Shown: positions 16,710-26,449 of the stretch, one piece after another | How the letters are laid out: each line of letters opens with the position of its first letter | How positions within the stretch are numbered: position 1 is the first letter of the stretch | Origin: Agaribacterium haliotis | GTDB lineage: Bacteria > Pseudomonadota > Gammaproteobacteria > Pseudomonadales > Cellvibrionaceae | Direction of reading: 5' to 3' | Assembly: GCF_002312815.1 (NCBI RefSeq) | Contig: NZ_NKQJ01000019.1 | Location: 1 to 49,940, forward strand | Length of the DNA: 49,940 nucleotides | Made by a program: the position numbers and the translations under genes | Notes under the pieces: model-generated | The model's input: the letters and a program-made list of their open reading frames with translations, nothing else | Database searches by the model: none | What the model was told of the DNA's origin: nothing

Positions 16710-17979
16710 GCATGTGTTGTACCTGAAATGGGCAGCTATCTATTTAGGTTTTGGCGCTTTTTTTAGTTCTTTAAGTGGGCTGCTACATGCCTGGCAGCTC
16801 AGCGGCCACACCAAAGCTCAGTATCAGTACAACAATTACGGTTCGGATTCCGCCTTTGCGCCCTTACTGGGGCAGCAAGACGGCGATGCGCTTGTGAATG
16901 TGCGTTTAAACCTACTTAAAAATAAAAACAACTGGGCTTTTGAAGCGGATTACGAGCTGGCGGCTTATCACAGTGATAAGTTAGAGCTTGAGCAAGCGGC
17001 CGGTTTAAACGATGGCACTTACGCTGAATTTACTCTGCCCAATGACAACAGACGTTTTTTTAACCTAAGCCAAACGGTCGAGCAAGATGGGCCGCGCGCT
17101 TTGGTTCAGCGCATAGACCGGTTGGCGCTCAGCTACCAGCGCCAGGATCTGGTGCTTAAGCTCGGCCGTCAAGCGCTCAGCTGGGGCAACGGCATGATGT
17201 TCAGTGTGATGGATCTGCTCAACCCTTTTGATCCTCAAGCCATCGACACGGAATACAAAAGTGGCGACGACATGCTTTACGCTCAGTACCTGCAGGGCAA
17301 TGGCAACGATCTGCAGTTCAGCTGGGTGTTGCGCCGCGATGAGAACGGCGAGCACAACAGCGACGTCGACTCCTATGCGCTTAAATATCACGGCCTTTGG
17401 CGGGCGCTTGAATACGATGTATTGGTGGCTCGGCACTACGGTACAGATGTGCTCGGCATCGGTGGCAGCGTTGCTTTAGCCGGCAGCTTGTTGCGTGCCG
17501 ATTGGGTTCAGCATCACGACGATGGGCAGGTGTATAACAACGCTGTTGCCAGCCTCAGTTATTCGTGGACGGCCATGGGCAAGCCGAGCTCGGCAATACT
17601 TGAGTATTATCACAATGACTTTGGTTTTGCCGAGCCGCCGTACAGCGCCGGACGTATTGCTGAAAACTCGGCGCTGGCGAAGCGCCTTTTGCGCGGTGAG
17701 CTTTACAATCTCGGCCGCAACTATCTGGGCGCATCGCTCTTGTTAGAGTTACACCCGCTGTGGCAACTGAGCCCAAACCTGTTTGTAAATCTAGATGACC
17801 GAAGCTACCTGACGCAGCTTTTGACCATTTGGGATGTGTCGCAGAACTCGAGGCTGACCTCGGGCCTGATCTGGGGTAACGGCAGCGATGGCAGTGAATT
17901 CTCAGGGCCAGAGCTTGTGCCAGGCGCGTTTGCCAGCAGCCGCTGGGCGGTCTACGCCGAATTAGCCTGGTATTTTTAG
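16696..17979 (+). CDS. Outer-membrane beta-barrel protein of the ABC module
   Basis: About 427 residues. A signal peptide is visible in residues 1-31 (hydrophobic YLGFGAFFSSLSGLLHA). The mature part has alternating strands, a central LGRQALSWGNG...MDLLNPFDP segment and ends in WAVYAELAWYF, an aromatic C-terminus suited to BamA insertion. The start ATG at 16696 overlaps the ATPase by 14 bases; GTG at 16714 is an alternative. The overlap indicates operon membership. Inferred role: outer-membrane component for the cargo carried by the LolA-like protein. A DUF1302-like resemblance is possible but not established. Confidence 0.75.
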   Translation: MRPHKHVLYLKWAAIYLGFGAFFSSLSGLLHAWQLSGHTKAQYQYNNYGSDSAFAPLLGQQDGDALVNVRLNLLKNKNNWAFEADYELAAYHSDKLELEQAAGLNDGTYAEFTLPNDNRRFFNLSQTVEQDGPRALVQRIDRLALSYQRQDLVLKLGRQALSWGNGMMFSVMDLLNPFDPQAIDTEYKSGDDMLYAQYLQGNGNDLQFSWVLRRDENGEHNSDVDSYALKYHGLWRALEYDVLVARHYGTDVLGIGGSVALAGSLLRADWVQHHDDGQVYNNAVASLSYSWTAMGKPSSAILEYYHNDFGFAEPPYSAGRIAENSALAKRLLRGELYNLGRNYLGASLLLELHPLWQLSPNLFVNLDDRSYLTQLLTIWDVSQNSRLTSGLIWGNGSDGSEFSGPELVPGAFASSRWAVYAELAWYF

Positions 17980-18255
17980 TAGAGCCTTGCCTGCCTTGCA
18001 AGGCGCTGCGCTGGTGTTCCTGGCCCCTTGTCTATACTCAACAGTGAGTTCTCGGGGCGAAGCTATGCAAGGCTTAGTGTTTTTTGTGATCAGATCTATC
18101 GCTGCCATATCGTCGCCAGGCCTATGTCACGTGTTTGCTTGCTTGTTTGGCTCTGCCTGGTGGCTGCGGCCGTTTAGCTCTGGTGGGCAGATACCGCAAC
18201 GCCGGCTATGTGCACGGCGAGTCTGCCTGCTTATTGTGGCGCTCTGGGCTTATTG

Positions 18256-20724
18256 ATGAAATTAAGGCTCAACTTAAAACTCAAACGCGTCTCTTTGCAG
18301 CTTAAAGCACTGGTTTTTATTGTCGTACTCAGCACCGTTTTTTTTGCGCTGACGCAGATTATGATCTCCAAAGATGTTGCCAAACTGGTCGATTCAAGTA
18401 TTCGCGAACAGCTAAAACTGACCAGCCACTCACTGCTGTATGAGTTTGAAACCCGAAAGCAGCAGCACCAAACACTGCTTGAGCAAATCAGCTCCGACGA
18501 GTTAATTCAGCGCTTTTTTAAAAGCCAAAACGAGGCGCAGCGCAGCCTCTTGTATCGATCGGTCGCAGATTATTTTAAAACCCTGTTGGATTTAAATGAG
18601 CACATTATCGATCTGGCGCTGGTGCTGCCCGATGGGCGCGAGCAATTAAGGGTTAGTTCGGGGCCGATTAACAAAAGCACGATTGATCGAAGTTTTTTAA
18701 TGAGCGATGTGCTCTTAGGGCGCGATGTACAGGCTTATGAAGTTCGCTGGAACGATGATGTCAACGCCTACAGTTTTTTCCTGTATAAAAAAATAGTTCT
18801 CGATCGTGACGCCACTGATGATGCTTCGGCCGTTAATACGGAAGCGGTGGCGCTGGTGCGCGTCGCTGTTAAAGCGCAGGCGATGTTAGACAGCGAGCTG
18901 TTGGCGTCACTAAATGAAAATATCGCGTTGGGGGTGGTAAATAGTACCGGTAATTTTTTTGTGAATGTCGGTCTCGATCGAATCCCCACAAGCTTGCTTG
19001 GCCGTATTCATGACCAGTTTTTTGTCGATGAGAACCTTTATGTCAGCGCTATTAAACTCAGTGACAAGTGGCAACTGGTTACGGTGTTTGATACAGATAA
19101 AGGTGATGTGCAGTTAAAGTCGATTACCGATCGAACCCGTTTGATGTTGATGTTGTTTTTTTTTGCGGCGGTGGTGTTAGGGTATTTTTTACTGGACGTT
19201 TATATTATTCGCCCAATCGCTTCGCTCAATGATGCTGTACGCGCATTGTCTCGCGGTGAGGCCGTGCCGCTATTGAGTCGGGGCAGCGGTGAAATTGAGC
19301 AGCTGCGTAAATCATTTATCGGTATGCGCCGCAATATTATTCAGCAAAAAGATCTGTTGCAGCGCCAGGTGAATACCGATGCGTTAACCGGCCTGCCGAA
19401 TCGCCACGCGCTGAGTCTGTTATTGGAAGGCGATCTTGCCTACGCCGATGAGCACGGCCAGGTTGTGGCGCTGCTGTTTATGGACCTTGATGGTTTTAAG
19501 CAGGTTAATGACGTCTATGGTCACGACGCCGGCGATGAGCTGCTCAGACAGGTGGCAAAGCGTCTGAGTTCTCTACTCAGGCCAACAGATAGGCTTGGGC
19601 GTTCCGGGCAGGGGCCTGAAAATGCGCTTATCCGCTTAGGTGGCGACGAATTTACAATTATTCTGCCGTCGATACAAAATGCGGATAACGCGGCGATGGT
19701 TGCCAATCGTTTGGTGCGCCAGTTTCGCGAACAGTTCAGTGTCTTTGGCAATCAGCTTTTTGTCGGCGCCAGCATAGGCATTGCCATGTTTCCAAAAGAT
19801 GCAGGTGATGCCAAAGATTTAATCAGTCACGCGGATACGGCGATGTACGCTGCCAAACAAGCTGGCAAGATGCGCTTTAGTTTTTACGACAACACCATGC
19901 TTGAGCAGGACCTGGCCAACGTACATATCGATACCTTGTTGCACAACGCTTTGGAAAATGAGCAGATTTATGTGCATTTTCAGCCCAAGGTTGACCCTGT
20001 CGATAATAGTTGTATCTGTTTCGAGGCGCTGGCGAGAATGTTTGTTCCAGACAAGGGCAGTATTAGTCCCGCGATCTTTATTCCTGCGGCGGAAAAAAAC
20101 GGTTTAATTGATCGATTAACTTTGAGTATTTTTCGTGCTTCGTGCCACCTGTTATTGGCTCTAAAAGCTCAGGGCTTAAATGGTATGAGCTGTGCGGTGA
20201 ATATCAGCCCGGGTCAACTGGCAAATAAAGATTTGTTTAAAAAAATTATCGATATTATTGTCAGCAACGATTTAATGCCGCATGAATTTGAGCTGGAGAT
20301 TACCGAAAGCTCTCTGATCAATGATGAAGAAGCCAGTCAGCGCGCCATTCGCTACCTGCAAGACTTGGGCTTTTCGGTCGCGCTGGATGACTTTGGTGTC
20401 GGATATTCAAGTTTAAGTCACCTTAAAAACTTTTCATTTAACACCTTGAAAATAGATCGTATCTTTTTTAAAGATTTGGAAATTGACAACGTTTCAAAGG
20501 CTATTTTGCATGCGATTATCGGCCTTGCAAGACAATTGCGCATGACCATCGTCGCTGAAGGCATAGAAGACGACTACCAGTTGGAGTTTGTCAGGCGCCA
20601 GCAGGTGCATTTAATTCAGGGATACATCTACTCTAAACCCTTGCCGCCAAAAGATGCGGTGCAATTTGCACTCGAGCATCGCAGCATCGCAAAGGCGGGC
20701 AAGCGCGGCCCCGATACAGACTAA
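18256..20724 (+). CDS. GGDEF-EAL cyclic di-GMP enzyme with periplasmic sensor
   Basis: An 822-residue inner-membrane protein. A helix at about 18-38 and one at about 293-318 frame a periplasmic sensor domain of about 250 residues, followed by a HAMP-like segment, GGDEF (motif RLGGDEF, GGDEF at 462-466) and EAL domains (EAL at 590-592). EAL residues look intact: EITES, DDFGVGYSSL, KIDR and VAEGIED. It could both make and break c-di-GMP; which activity dominates cannot be told. No clear ribosome site supports the start; 18208 would add 16 residues. It lies 276 bases after the ABC module. Confidence 0.9.
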   Translation: MKLRLNLKLKRVSLQLKALVFIVVLSTVFFALTQIMISKDVAKLVDSSIREQLKLTSHSLLYEFETRKQQHQTLLEQISSDELIQRFFKSQNEAQRSLLYRSVADYFKTLLDLNEHIIDLALVLPDGREQLRVSSGPINKSTIDRSFLMSDVLLGRDVQAYEVRWNDDVNAYSFFLYKKIVLDRDATDDASAVNTEAVALVRVAVKAQAMLDSELLASLNENIALGVVNSTGNFFVNVGLDRIPTSLLGRIHDQFFVDENLYVSAIKLSDKWQLVTVFDTDKGDVQLKSITDRTRLMLMLFFFAAVVLGYFLLDVYIIRPIASLNDAVRALSRGEAVPLLSRGSGEIEQLRKSFIGMRRNIIQQKDLLQRQVNTDALTGLPNRHALSLLLEGDLAYADEHGQVVALLFMDLDGFKQVNDVYGHDAGDELLRQVAKRLSSLLRPTDRLGRSGQGPENALIRLGGDEFTIILPSIQNADNAAMVANRLVRQFREQFSVFGNQLFVGASIGIAMFPKDAGDAKDLISHADTAMYAAKQAGKMRFSFYDNTMLEQDLANVHIDTLLHNALENEQIYVHFQPKVDPVDNSCICFEALARMFVPDKGSISPAIFIPAAEKNGLIDRLTLSIFRASCHLLLALKAQGLNGMSCAVNISPGQLANKDLFKKIIDIIVSNDLMPHEFELEITESSLINDEEASQRAIRYLQDLGFSVALDDFGVGYSSLSHLKNFSFNTLKIDRIFFKDLEIDNVSKAILHAIIGLARQLRMTIVAEGIEDDYQLEFVRRQQVHLIQGYIYSKPLPPKDAVQFALEHRSIAKAGKRGPDTD

Positions 20725-21317
20725 TTATTATTGGCTTTGCTGCTTCCACCTTGGCGAACACAGCGGTTGCGCTGCCTAAGCCGAGGCGTTAGCATGCGCG
20801 CTCGATTTTTGATCACCACCTCCATTAGCCATAACAGGTCTTATTGCTGGCTTATCGAGCTAGGCTGTTTCACGCGTGGTTGATCTAAGCGCTTTATATC
20901 TAGTGAAAGAAGTAAGTGAATGTTTTGGGGTAATGCTCAGCTGTTTTATCACAGCCTAAGGCTTCGGGCTGTTGGCCGCTTGAGTGGCCGGATGAATATC
21001 AACGGCTGTCGCAACGGTTGTTTTTGGGCCTGAGCTCGCGGCTGTATCTCAAGCTTGTATTTTAAGGTCGTATTTTACGGTTGTGTTTTAAGGTCGTATT
21101 TCAAGGTCGTATTTCAAGGTACAGGCATCGACCCTTGTCTTTTATTTGCTGGCAGAAACTATTCGCGAAGCGCTTCGTGTGCCATTCGCTAGTTCGGCAA
21201 AGCCGCCATTGATCTCACTGTAGGTGCTCAAACTACCGCGAACAGGTATTATGCTGGTCGCGCTAGCTGCGCCAGTCTGACCTTTGTTATTACAGCTTGA
21301 ATCAAGTGGATGCTTCT
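20725..21317. other. Gene-free stretch before ggt
   Basis: No supported gene lies here. It contains the 13-base tandem repeats at 21044-21121, a perfect 12-base palindrome CGAAGCGCTTCG around 21174, and a -10-like TATTAT at 21247-21252 that could serve ggt. The rest is unremarkable. Confidence 0.6.
21044..21121. repeat. Six tandem 13-base repeat units
   Basis: Six head-to-tail units fit the consensus GTATTTYAAGGTC: 21044-21056, 21057-21069, 21070-21082, 21083-21095, 21096-21108 and 21109-21121. The last two differ only in their final base; the outermost left unit is the most degenerate. There are no spacers, so it is not a CRISPR array. Confidence 0.85.
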
Positions 21318-23072
21318 ATGTTTAGACGTCTCTCCCGTCGCTGCTTTGTATATGTATCGTGCGTGTTCTGTTTGCCGGCGCTGTTGATCGCAGCAAGCTT
21401 GCATGCCGATGAGCTCGGTTACGCGCGTATCAGTGATGATGGCAAGCTTGCGCTTGCGTCTGTTCAGCCCTTAGCTACTGAGGCGGGCATGGATATGTAT
21501 CGACGCGGTGGCAATGCTGTCGATGCGGCTCTGGCGATGGCTTTTAGTTTAGGGGTTGTCGATTCGCACAACAGTGGCATTGGCGGCGGCCTGTTTATTA
21601 TTGCGCGTTTGGCCGACGGCCGCGTTTTGGCCATCGATGGTCGCGAAATGGCGCCTAAGCTTGCCAGCAGAGATATGTACTTGCGCGATGGTGTGTTTCA
21701 CTCCGAGTTGAGTAAGACCGGGGCGCTGGCTGTTGGCATACCCGGTTCGGTGCAGGCGCTGGCCGAGTTACAGCGCTTGGGCGGCAAGCTCAGTTTGGCT
21801 GAAACGTTAAAGCCCGCCATCGATGTGGCCGAACAAGGTTTTGCCATTGATCACGTGCTGGCCGCGCGATTGCAGCGCAGTAAAAACAAACTTCAGCGTT
21901 TTCCCGAGGCGGCGGCCATCTTCTTGCCTAAAGGTCAGACCCTGAAAGCCGGTGATACTCTGGTTCAGAAAGACCTTGCCCAAACTTATAAAAAACTCGC
22001 CAAGCAGGGGCCTGAGTATTTTTATCGCGGCGACTTTGCTAAGCAGACGGCAAAGTGGATGCAGGCCAATGGCGGCCTGATCAGCGAGGCAGACTTTAAG
22101 GCCTATCACACGGTCAGGCGCGAGCCTGTGAGAGATATGTTCTTAGGTTATGAGCTGATCGGCTTTCCGCCGCCAAGCTCCGGCGGTACACACGTTGCAC
22201 AGATTCTGAAAATGACGCAGATGCTCGGCGCCTATCAGGCTCCGCCGGAGCAGCGCTACCACCTGTATATCGAAGCGAGCAAGTTGGCGTTTGCCGATCG
22301 TGCGCACTGGATGGGCGACTCCGATTTTGTCGCCGTGCCCAAGGGCTTGACCGACCGCAATTATCTACTCGAACGCATCGCGCTGGTGAACAAAAAAGCC
22401 GCAAACGACAACTACAGTTACGGCACACCCAAAGACTGGCAAGACAATATTTTTGATAAACACACCACGCATTTGGTAGCGGCAGATAAACAGGGCAATT
22501 GGGTGTCGATCACTACCACGCTCAATACCAGCTTTGGCAGCGGTGTGGTGATTCCGGGCACCGGTGTGCTGATGAACAATCAGATGGACGACTTTGCTGC
22601 CCAACCCGGCGTCGCCAACGCTTTTGGCTTGATAGGAGCCGATGCCAATGCGATTGCCCCGGGCAAGCGGCCACTGTCGAGCATGAGCCCGACTCTGGTG
22701 ATGAAAGACGGTAAACCGCTAATGGCTTTGGGGGCTGCCGGTGGGCCGACCATTATTTCGCAAGTGGCGCAAGTGATTCAAAACAGCCTGGCTTTTGGCA
22801 TGACGCTAGACCAGGCGATGCTGACACCGCGAGTGCACCACCAGTGGAAACCCAATCTGGTCTTTATCGACAGTTACGCAAGTGAACAATTAAAAAAGAG
22901 CTTAGAGGCGAAAGGGCACAAATTGCGCAACTGGCCGCCCTTTGGTTCGACTCAGGCGCTGATGCTGCGCGATGGCACATTCCAGGCCGAAGCCGAGCCG
23001 CGTATTCGCCCGGGTTTTCAGAGGCGAATCGAGACGCTTGTGAAAAACCAAGAGCCTATTGGCAGCCGTTAA
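21318..23072 (+). CDS. ggt: Gamma-glutamyltransferase
   Basis: About 584 residues, exported by a signal peptide (hydrophobic stretch FVYVSCVFCLPALLIAAS, cut near LHA). It hydrolyses or transfers the gamma-glutamyl group of glutathione in the periplasm. The precursor cleaves itself before a catalytic Thr; the expected HTTHLVA motif is present, with the nucleophile codon at 22464-22466. The oxyanion and substrate segments RPLSSMSPTLV and GAAGGP are also visible. The ATG at 21318 has AAGTGGA seven bases upstream; a TTG at 21297 would extend it by seven residues. Confidence 0.94.
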   Translation: MFRRLSRRCFVYVSCVFCLPALLIAASLHADELGYARISDDGKLALASVQPLATEAGMDMYRRGGNAVDAALAMAFSLGVVDSHNSGIGGGLFIIARLADGRVLAIDGREMAPKLASRDMYLRDGVFHSELSKTGALAVGIPGSVQALAELQRLGGKLSLAETLKPAIDVAEQGFAIDHVLAARLQRSKNKLQRFPEAAAIFLPKGQTLKAGDTLVQKDLAQTYKKLAKQGPEYFYRGDFAKQTAKWMQANGGLISEADFKAYHTVRREPVRDMFLGYELIGFPPPSSGGTHVAQILKMTQMLGAYQAPPEQRYHLYIEASKLAFADRAHWMGDSDFVAVPKGLTDRNYLLERIALVNKKAANDNYSYGTPKDWQDNIFDKHTTHLVAADKQGNWVSITTTLNTSFGSGVVIPGTGVLMNNQMDDFAAQPGVANAFGLIGADANAIAPGKRPLSSMSPTLVMKDGKPLMALGAAGGPTIISQVAQVIQNSLAFGMTLDQAMLTPRVHHQWKPNLVFIDSYASEQLKKSLEAKGHKLRNWPPFGSTQALMLRDGTFQAEAEPRIRPGFQRRIETLVKNQEPIGSR

Positions 23073-23135
23073 GCGTATGGTGCAATTCTTACAGCCCGTA
23101 TCTTAGTTTGTTGAGCGAGCAGGCTTGTTTAGCGT

Positions 23136-24125
23136 TTATTGGCTACAGCTGGCGCTCGCTTTAATGGCCGCGTAAATACTGTCGTAATCGCGGCTGCGTT
23201 TTATTTGCTTAAATAGCTCGGCTGCCTCGAGGTAGTGGCGCTGTAAGTAGTGCAGCCACTGTTTAACGCGGTTGCCCATAAAGCGCGCTGGGTAGGCGGC
23301 GCTCGTGTGTTCAAAAAAATCAAGCAGCAGCGGCGCCAGCTGTAGCCAGCTTTGCTGGCTGGACTGGTGATAATCTAAACCGTCGGCGCGAGCCCGAATC
23401 TCGTGGGCGAGAAAGGGGTGGGCGAGCAGGCCTCGGCCGAGCATAAAGTCCTGGCAGTGACTCTGCTTTTTACAAGCGACAAAATCTTCCCAGCTCCAGA
23501 TTTCACCGTTGGCAACCACCGGTATATCGATGGCCTCGCGAATATCTGCGCAGTAGTGCCAGTACGCGGGTGGTTGATAGCCGTCGCTTTTTGAACGAGC
23601 GTGCACAATCAACTCATCGGCACCGGCGCGAGCGATGGCTCTGGCGTTGTCGAGATAGCTCAAACGGTCGTTGTAGCCTAAGCGGATTTTGGCGCTGACC
23701 GGAATACTTGCCGGCACTGCGTCGCGCACGGCGGCGACAATCTCTTCGATCAGTGGGCTCTCATCCAGTAAACAGGCTCCGCCGCGGTTGCGATTGACGC
23801 CCTTGGCCGGGCAGCCAAAATTGAGGTCGATACCGATCGCACCGAGCCGCGCAGCTTTTTTTGCATTTAAGGCCAAAAGGCTTGGGTCACTGCCGAGCAG
23901 CTGGATGCGAATCGGGATGCTCGGGTGCTGCCCGGTTGTGCTGTGTATGCTCTGGTTCTGTGTTAGCAATTCAGGGCAGGATTTAATAAAAACATGGCGC
24001 GGCAAAACGGTTTGGCTTACGCGAATAAATTCGGTGACGCACAGATCTATGCCGCCGATGGCCGCAAAAATCTTTCTCAGGTGCACGTCTACGACACCCT
24101 CCATCGGAGCGAGCATCAATCTCAT
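23136..24125 (-). CDS. dusC: tRNA-dihydrouridine(16) synthase DusC
   Basis: A 329-residue FMN enzyme that reduces U16 in tRNA. It begins MRLMLAPMEGVVD as DusC proteins do, has LCVTEFIRV, the catalytic-Cys segment LNFGCPAKGVNRNRGGACLL and VVANGEIWSW. The Trp in GEIWSW and the overall length fit DusC rather than DusA or DusB. The chosen ATG matches the usual family start; longer versions only add a non-conserved leader. It converges with ggt with a gap of about 60 bases and no clear terminator. Confidence 0.92.
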   Translation of the reverse strand: MRLMLAPMEGVVDVHLRKIFAAIGGIDLCVTEFIRVSQTVLPRHVFIKSCPELLTQNQSIHSTTGQHPSIPIRIQLLGSDPSLLALNAKKAARLGAIGIDLNFGCPAKGVNRNRGGACLLDESPLIEEIVAAVRDAVPASIPVSAKIRLGYNDRLSYLDNARAIARAGADELIVHARSKSDGYQPPAYWHYCADIREAIDIPVVANGEIWSWEDFVACKKQSHCQDFMLGRGLLAHPFLAHEIRARADGLDYHQSSQQSWLQLAPLLLDFFEHTSAAYPARFMGNRVKQWLHYLQRHYLEAAELFKQIKRSRDYDSIYAAIKASASCSQ

Positions 24126-24336
24126 AATATTTATCGAATAAAAAAAGGTCGCGGATCTTAGCAAAAAGTACCAAAGCTTTATATGTTTTGGTTGAAATGT
24201 GTTCGCTTTGGCGTCAAAACATGCAGTTGCTGCGCTTTTACTTGCTCAGCACCGGGTTTTTTCTTTATTGTATAGGGCTAAGTGCGCTTGGTAGGCGCCT
24301 CGATTCTAATTATTAAGAAATAAATTTGGGGGATTC

Positions 24337-24591
24337 GTGGAAGCGGATTTAATCCAGCAGGGCGTCGACTTGATGCTCTTTGGCATGGGCACTGTATTTG
24401 TCTTTTTGAGTGTCTTGGTTGTCAGCACAACCCTGATGTCCAATGTCGTTACTCGCTTTTTCCCTGAAGCGGAAGTGCCCGAACCGGGCCCAACCGCGCC
24501 TGCTGCCAATGCGGGCGCAGCTAAGGTCGATGCCCGTACCCTGGCTGTTATTCAGGAAGCTATCTATCAACACCGCGCCAAAACCAAGTAG
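24337..24591 (+). CDS. oadG: Oxaloacetate decarboxylase gamma subunit OadG
   Basis: An 84-residue protein starting at GTG after GGGGGA. One membrane helix (about residues 10-33) with the GMGTVFVFL pattern is followed by a Pro/Ala-rich linker and a short C-terminal tail that in this family helps bind metal and the alpha subunit. It is first in oadGAB, 53 bases ahead of oadA. Confidence 0.9.
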   Translation: MEADLIQQGVDLMLFGMGTVFVFLSVLVVSTTLMSNVVTRFFPEAEVPEPGPTAPAANAGAAKVDARTLAVIQEAIYQHRAKTK

Positions 24592-24644
24592 GGCGCGGCG
24601 AATCCGCATCCATCTTATCGCGATCACTTCTGGGGAAGATCTGA

Positions 24645-26432
24645 ATGTCTAATCCTAAAAAGCCTTTAGGTATCACTGAACTTGTGCTGCGAGACGCGCA
24701 CCAGTCACTGTTTGCGACACGCATGCGTATCGATGACATGCTGCCAATCGCCGAAAAGCTCGATAAAGTGGGTTTTTGGTCGATGGAGTCATGGGGCGGT
24801 GCGACCTTTGATGCCTGCATTCGCTATCTGGGCGAAGACCCATGGGACAGAATTCGCGAGCTCAAAGCTGCGATGCCGAATACACCTCATCAGATGCTGC
24901 TGCGTGGCCAAAACCTGCTCGGCTACCGCCACTATGGCGATGATGTTGTTGAAAAATTTGTTGAGCGCGCAGCCAGCAATGGCGTTGATGTATTTCGTGT
25001 CTTTGATGCGATGAACGATATGCGCAATATTGACACCGCGCTCAAAGCGGTAAAAAACCAGGGCAAACACGCTCAGGGAACCATTTCTTATACGCTGAGC
25101 CCCGTGCACACCGTCGACAAGTGGGTTGAACAGGGCAAGCGTATTGAAGATATGGGCGCCGACTCAATTGCCATTAAAGATATGGCCGGCCTGCTCAAAC
25201 CTTACGACGGCTTTGAGCTGGTCAGCAAGCTAAAAGCTGCCTGTGACATCCCGATTCATATGCAGTGCCACGCAACCACGGGCCTGGCGCACGCAACTTA
25301 TCTTAAATGTGTTGAAGCCGGCATCGACAACGTTGATACCGCGATCTCATCTATGTCGATGACCTATGGTCACAGCCCTACGGAAACCCTGGTCAGCATA
25401 CTCGAGGGCACCGATAGAGACACTGGCCTTGATTTAGAATTGCTCGAAGAGATCGGCCTGTACTTTCGCGATGTGCGCAAAAAGTACGCAAAATTTGAAG
25501 GTTCACTTAAAGGTGTGGATGCTCGTATCCTGCGCGCGCAGGTACCCGGTGGCATGCTGACCAATATGGAAAACCAGCTCAAAGAGCAGGGCGCCGAAGA
25601 CAAGTTTGACGAAGTGTTGGCGGAGATTCCGCGTGTGCGCGAAGATTTGGGTTATCTGCCCCTGGTAACGCCGACCTCGCAGATTGTTGGCACTCAGGCG
25701 GTTATTAATGTCTTGCGCGGTGAGCGTTATGCAAGCATCTCCAAAGAGACAACGGGTGTATTAAAAGGCGAATATGGCGCTACGCCTGCGCCGGTAAACG
25801 CCGAGTTACAGCAGCGTGTGCTCGCCGAGGGTGAGCAGGTTATTACCTGCCGGCCAGCCGATCAGATTAAGCCAGAACTCAATGCCTTAAGTGATGAGCT
25901 CAAAAAGATTGCTGCCGAGAAAGGTATCAAACTTGCCGACGCCGAACAGCAGATCGACGATGTGCTGACTTACGCCCTGTTTCCGCAAATTGGCCTTAAA
26001 TTTCTTGAGCATCGCGGCAACGCCGATATGTTTGAGCCGGCGCCGACCGGTAAAGAAAGCACTGCGGTACTCGCCGACAATGGCGATGAAATATATACCG
26101 TTGATGTCGAAGGTAAGAGCTACACCGTTACGGTGAATAACGGTGGCGATTTAACTGGTATTGTGCCGCTCAGCGGCGCTGCTGATGTATCCGCATCGGC
26201 CGCTGTGGTTGACGGTGCGGGCGAGCCGATAGCGGCGCCATTGGCGGGGAATATTTTTCGTGTGTTGGTTACCCCGGGGCAACAGGTCGCCGAGGGCGAT
26301 ACCTTGCTTGTGCTTGAGGCGATGAAGATGGAAACTCAAGTAAGCGCGCCTAAGGCGGGTACCGTTTCTGCGGTTAATGTGAAAGAGGGAGACGTTGTTG
26401 CCGTTGGCGATACGCTCCTGAGCATCGCTTAA
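24645..26432 (+). CDS. oadA: Oxaloacetate decarboxylase alpha subunit OadA
   Basis: A 595-residue biotin-dependent carboxyltransferase subunit. The N-terminal TIM-barrel carboxyltransferase domain starts with [13 protein letters not shown] (metal-ligand Asp). The catalytic-lysine segment IKDMAG and CRPAD follow. A helical association domain lies at about 310-460, and the C-terminal biotin carrier has EAMKMET (biotinyl Lys) near residue 560. It removes CO2 from oxaloacetate, passing it to biotin for the OadB sodium pump. Unusual point: the second metal site reads HMQCHATTG, with Gln where Klebsiella OadA has the first His of HCH. A strong GGGGAAG precedes the ATG. Confidence 0.94.
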   Translation: MSNPKKPLGITELVLRDAHQSLFATRMRIDDMLPIAEKLDKVGFWSMESWGGATFDACIRYLGEDPWDRIRELKAAMPNTPHQMLLRGQNLLGYRHYGDDVVEKFVERAASNGVDVFRVFDAMNDMRNIDTALKAVKNQGKHAQGTISYTLSPVHTVDKWVEQGKRIEDMGADSIAIKDMAGLLKPYDGFELVSKLKAACDIPIHMQCHATTGLAHATYLKCVEAGIDNVDTAISSMSMTYGHSPTETLVSILEGTDRDTGLDLELLEEIGLYFRDVRKKYAKFEGSLKGVDARILRAQVPGGMLTNMENQLKEQGAEDKFDEVLAEIPRVREDLGYLPLVTPTSQIVGTQAVINVLRGERYASISKETTGVLKGEYGATPAPVNAELQQRVLAEGEQVITCRPADQIKPELNALSDELKKIAAEKGIKLADAEQQIDDVLTYALFPQIGLKFLEHRGNADMFEPAPTGKESTAVLADNGDEIYTVDVEGKSYTVTVNNGGDLTGIVPLSGAADVSASAAVVDGAGEPIAAPLAGNIFRVLVTPGQQVAEGDTLLVLEAMKMETQVSAPKAGTVSAVNVKEGDVVAVGDTLLSIA

Positions 26433-26449
26433 GGCGGGGGAGAACTAAG

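Noticed and set aside
17984-18004. Terminator after the ABC module
   Set aside because: GCCTTGC and GCAAGGC can pair, but no T-tract follows and the loop can fold in other ways.
21044-21121. Possible CRISPR array
   Set aside because: The 13-base units are contiguous, with no unique spacers and no cas genes in the window.
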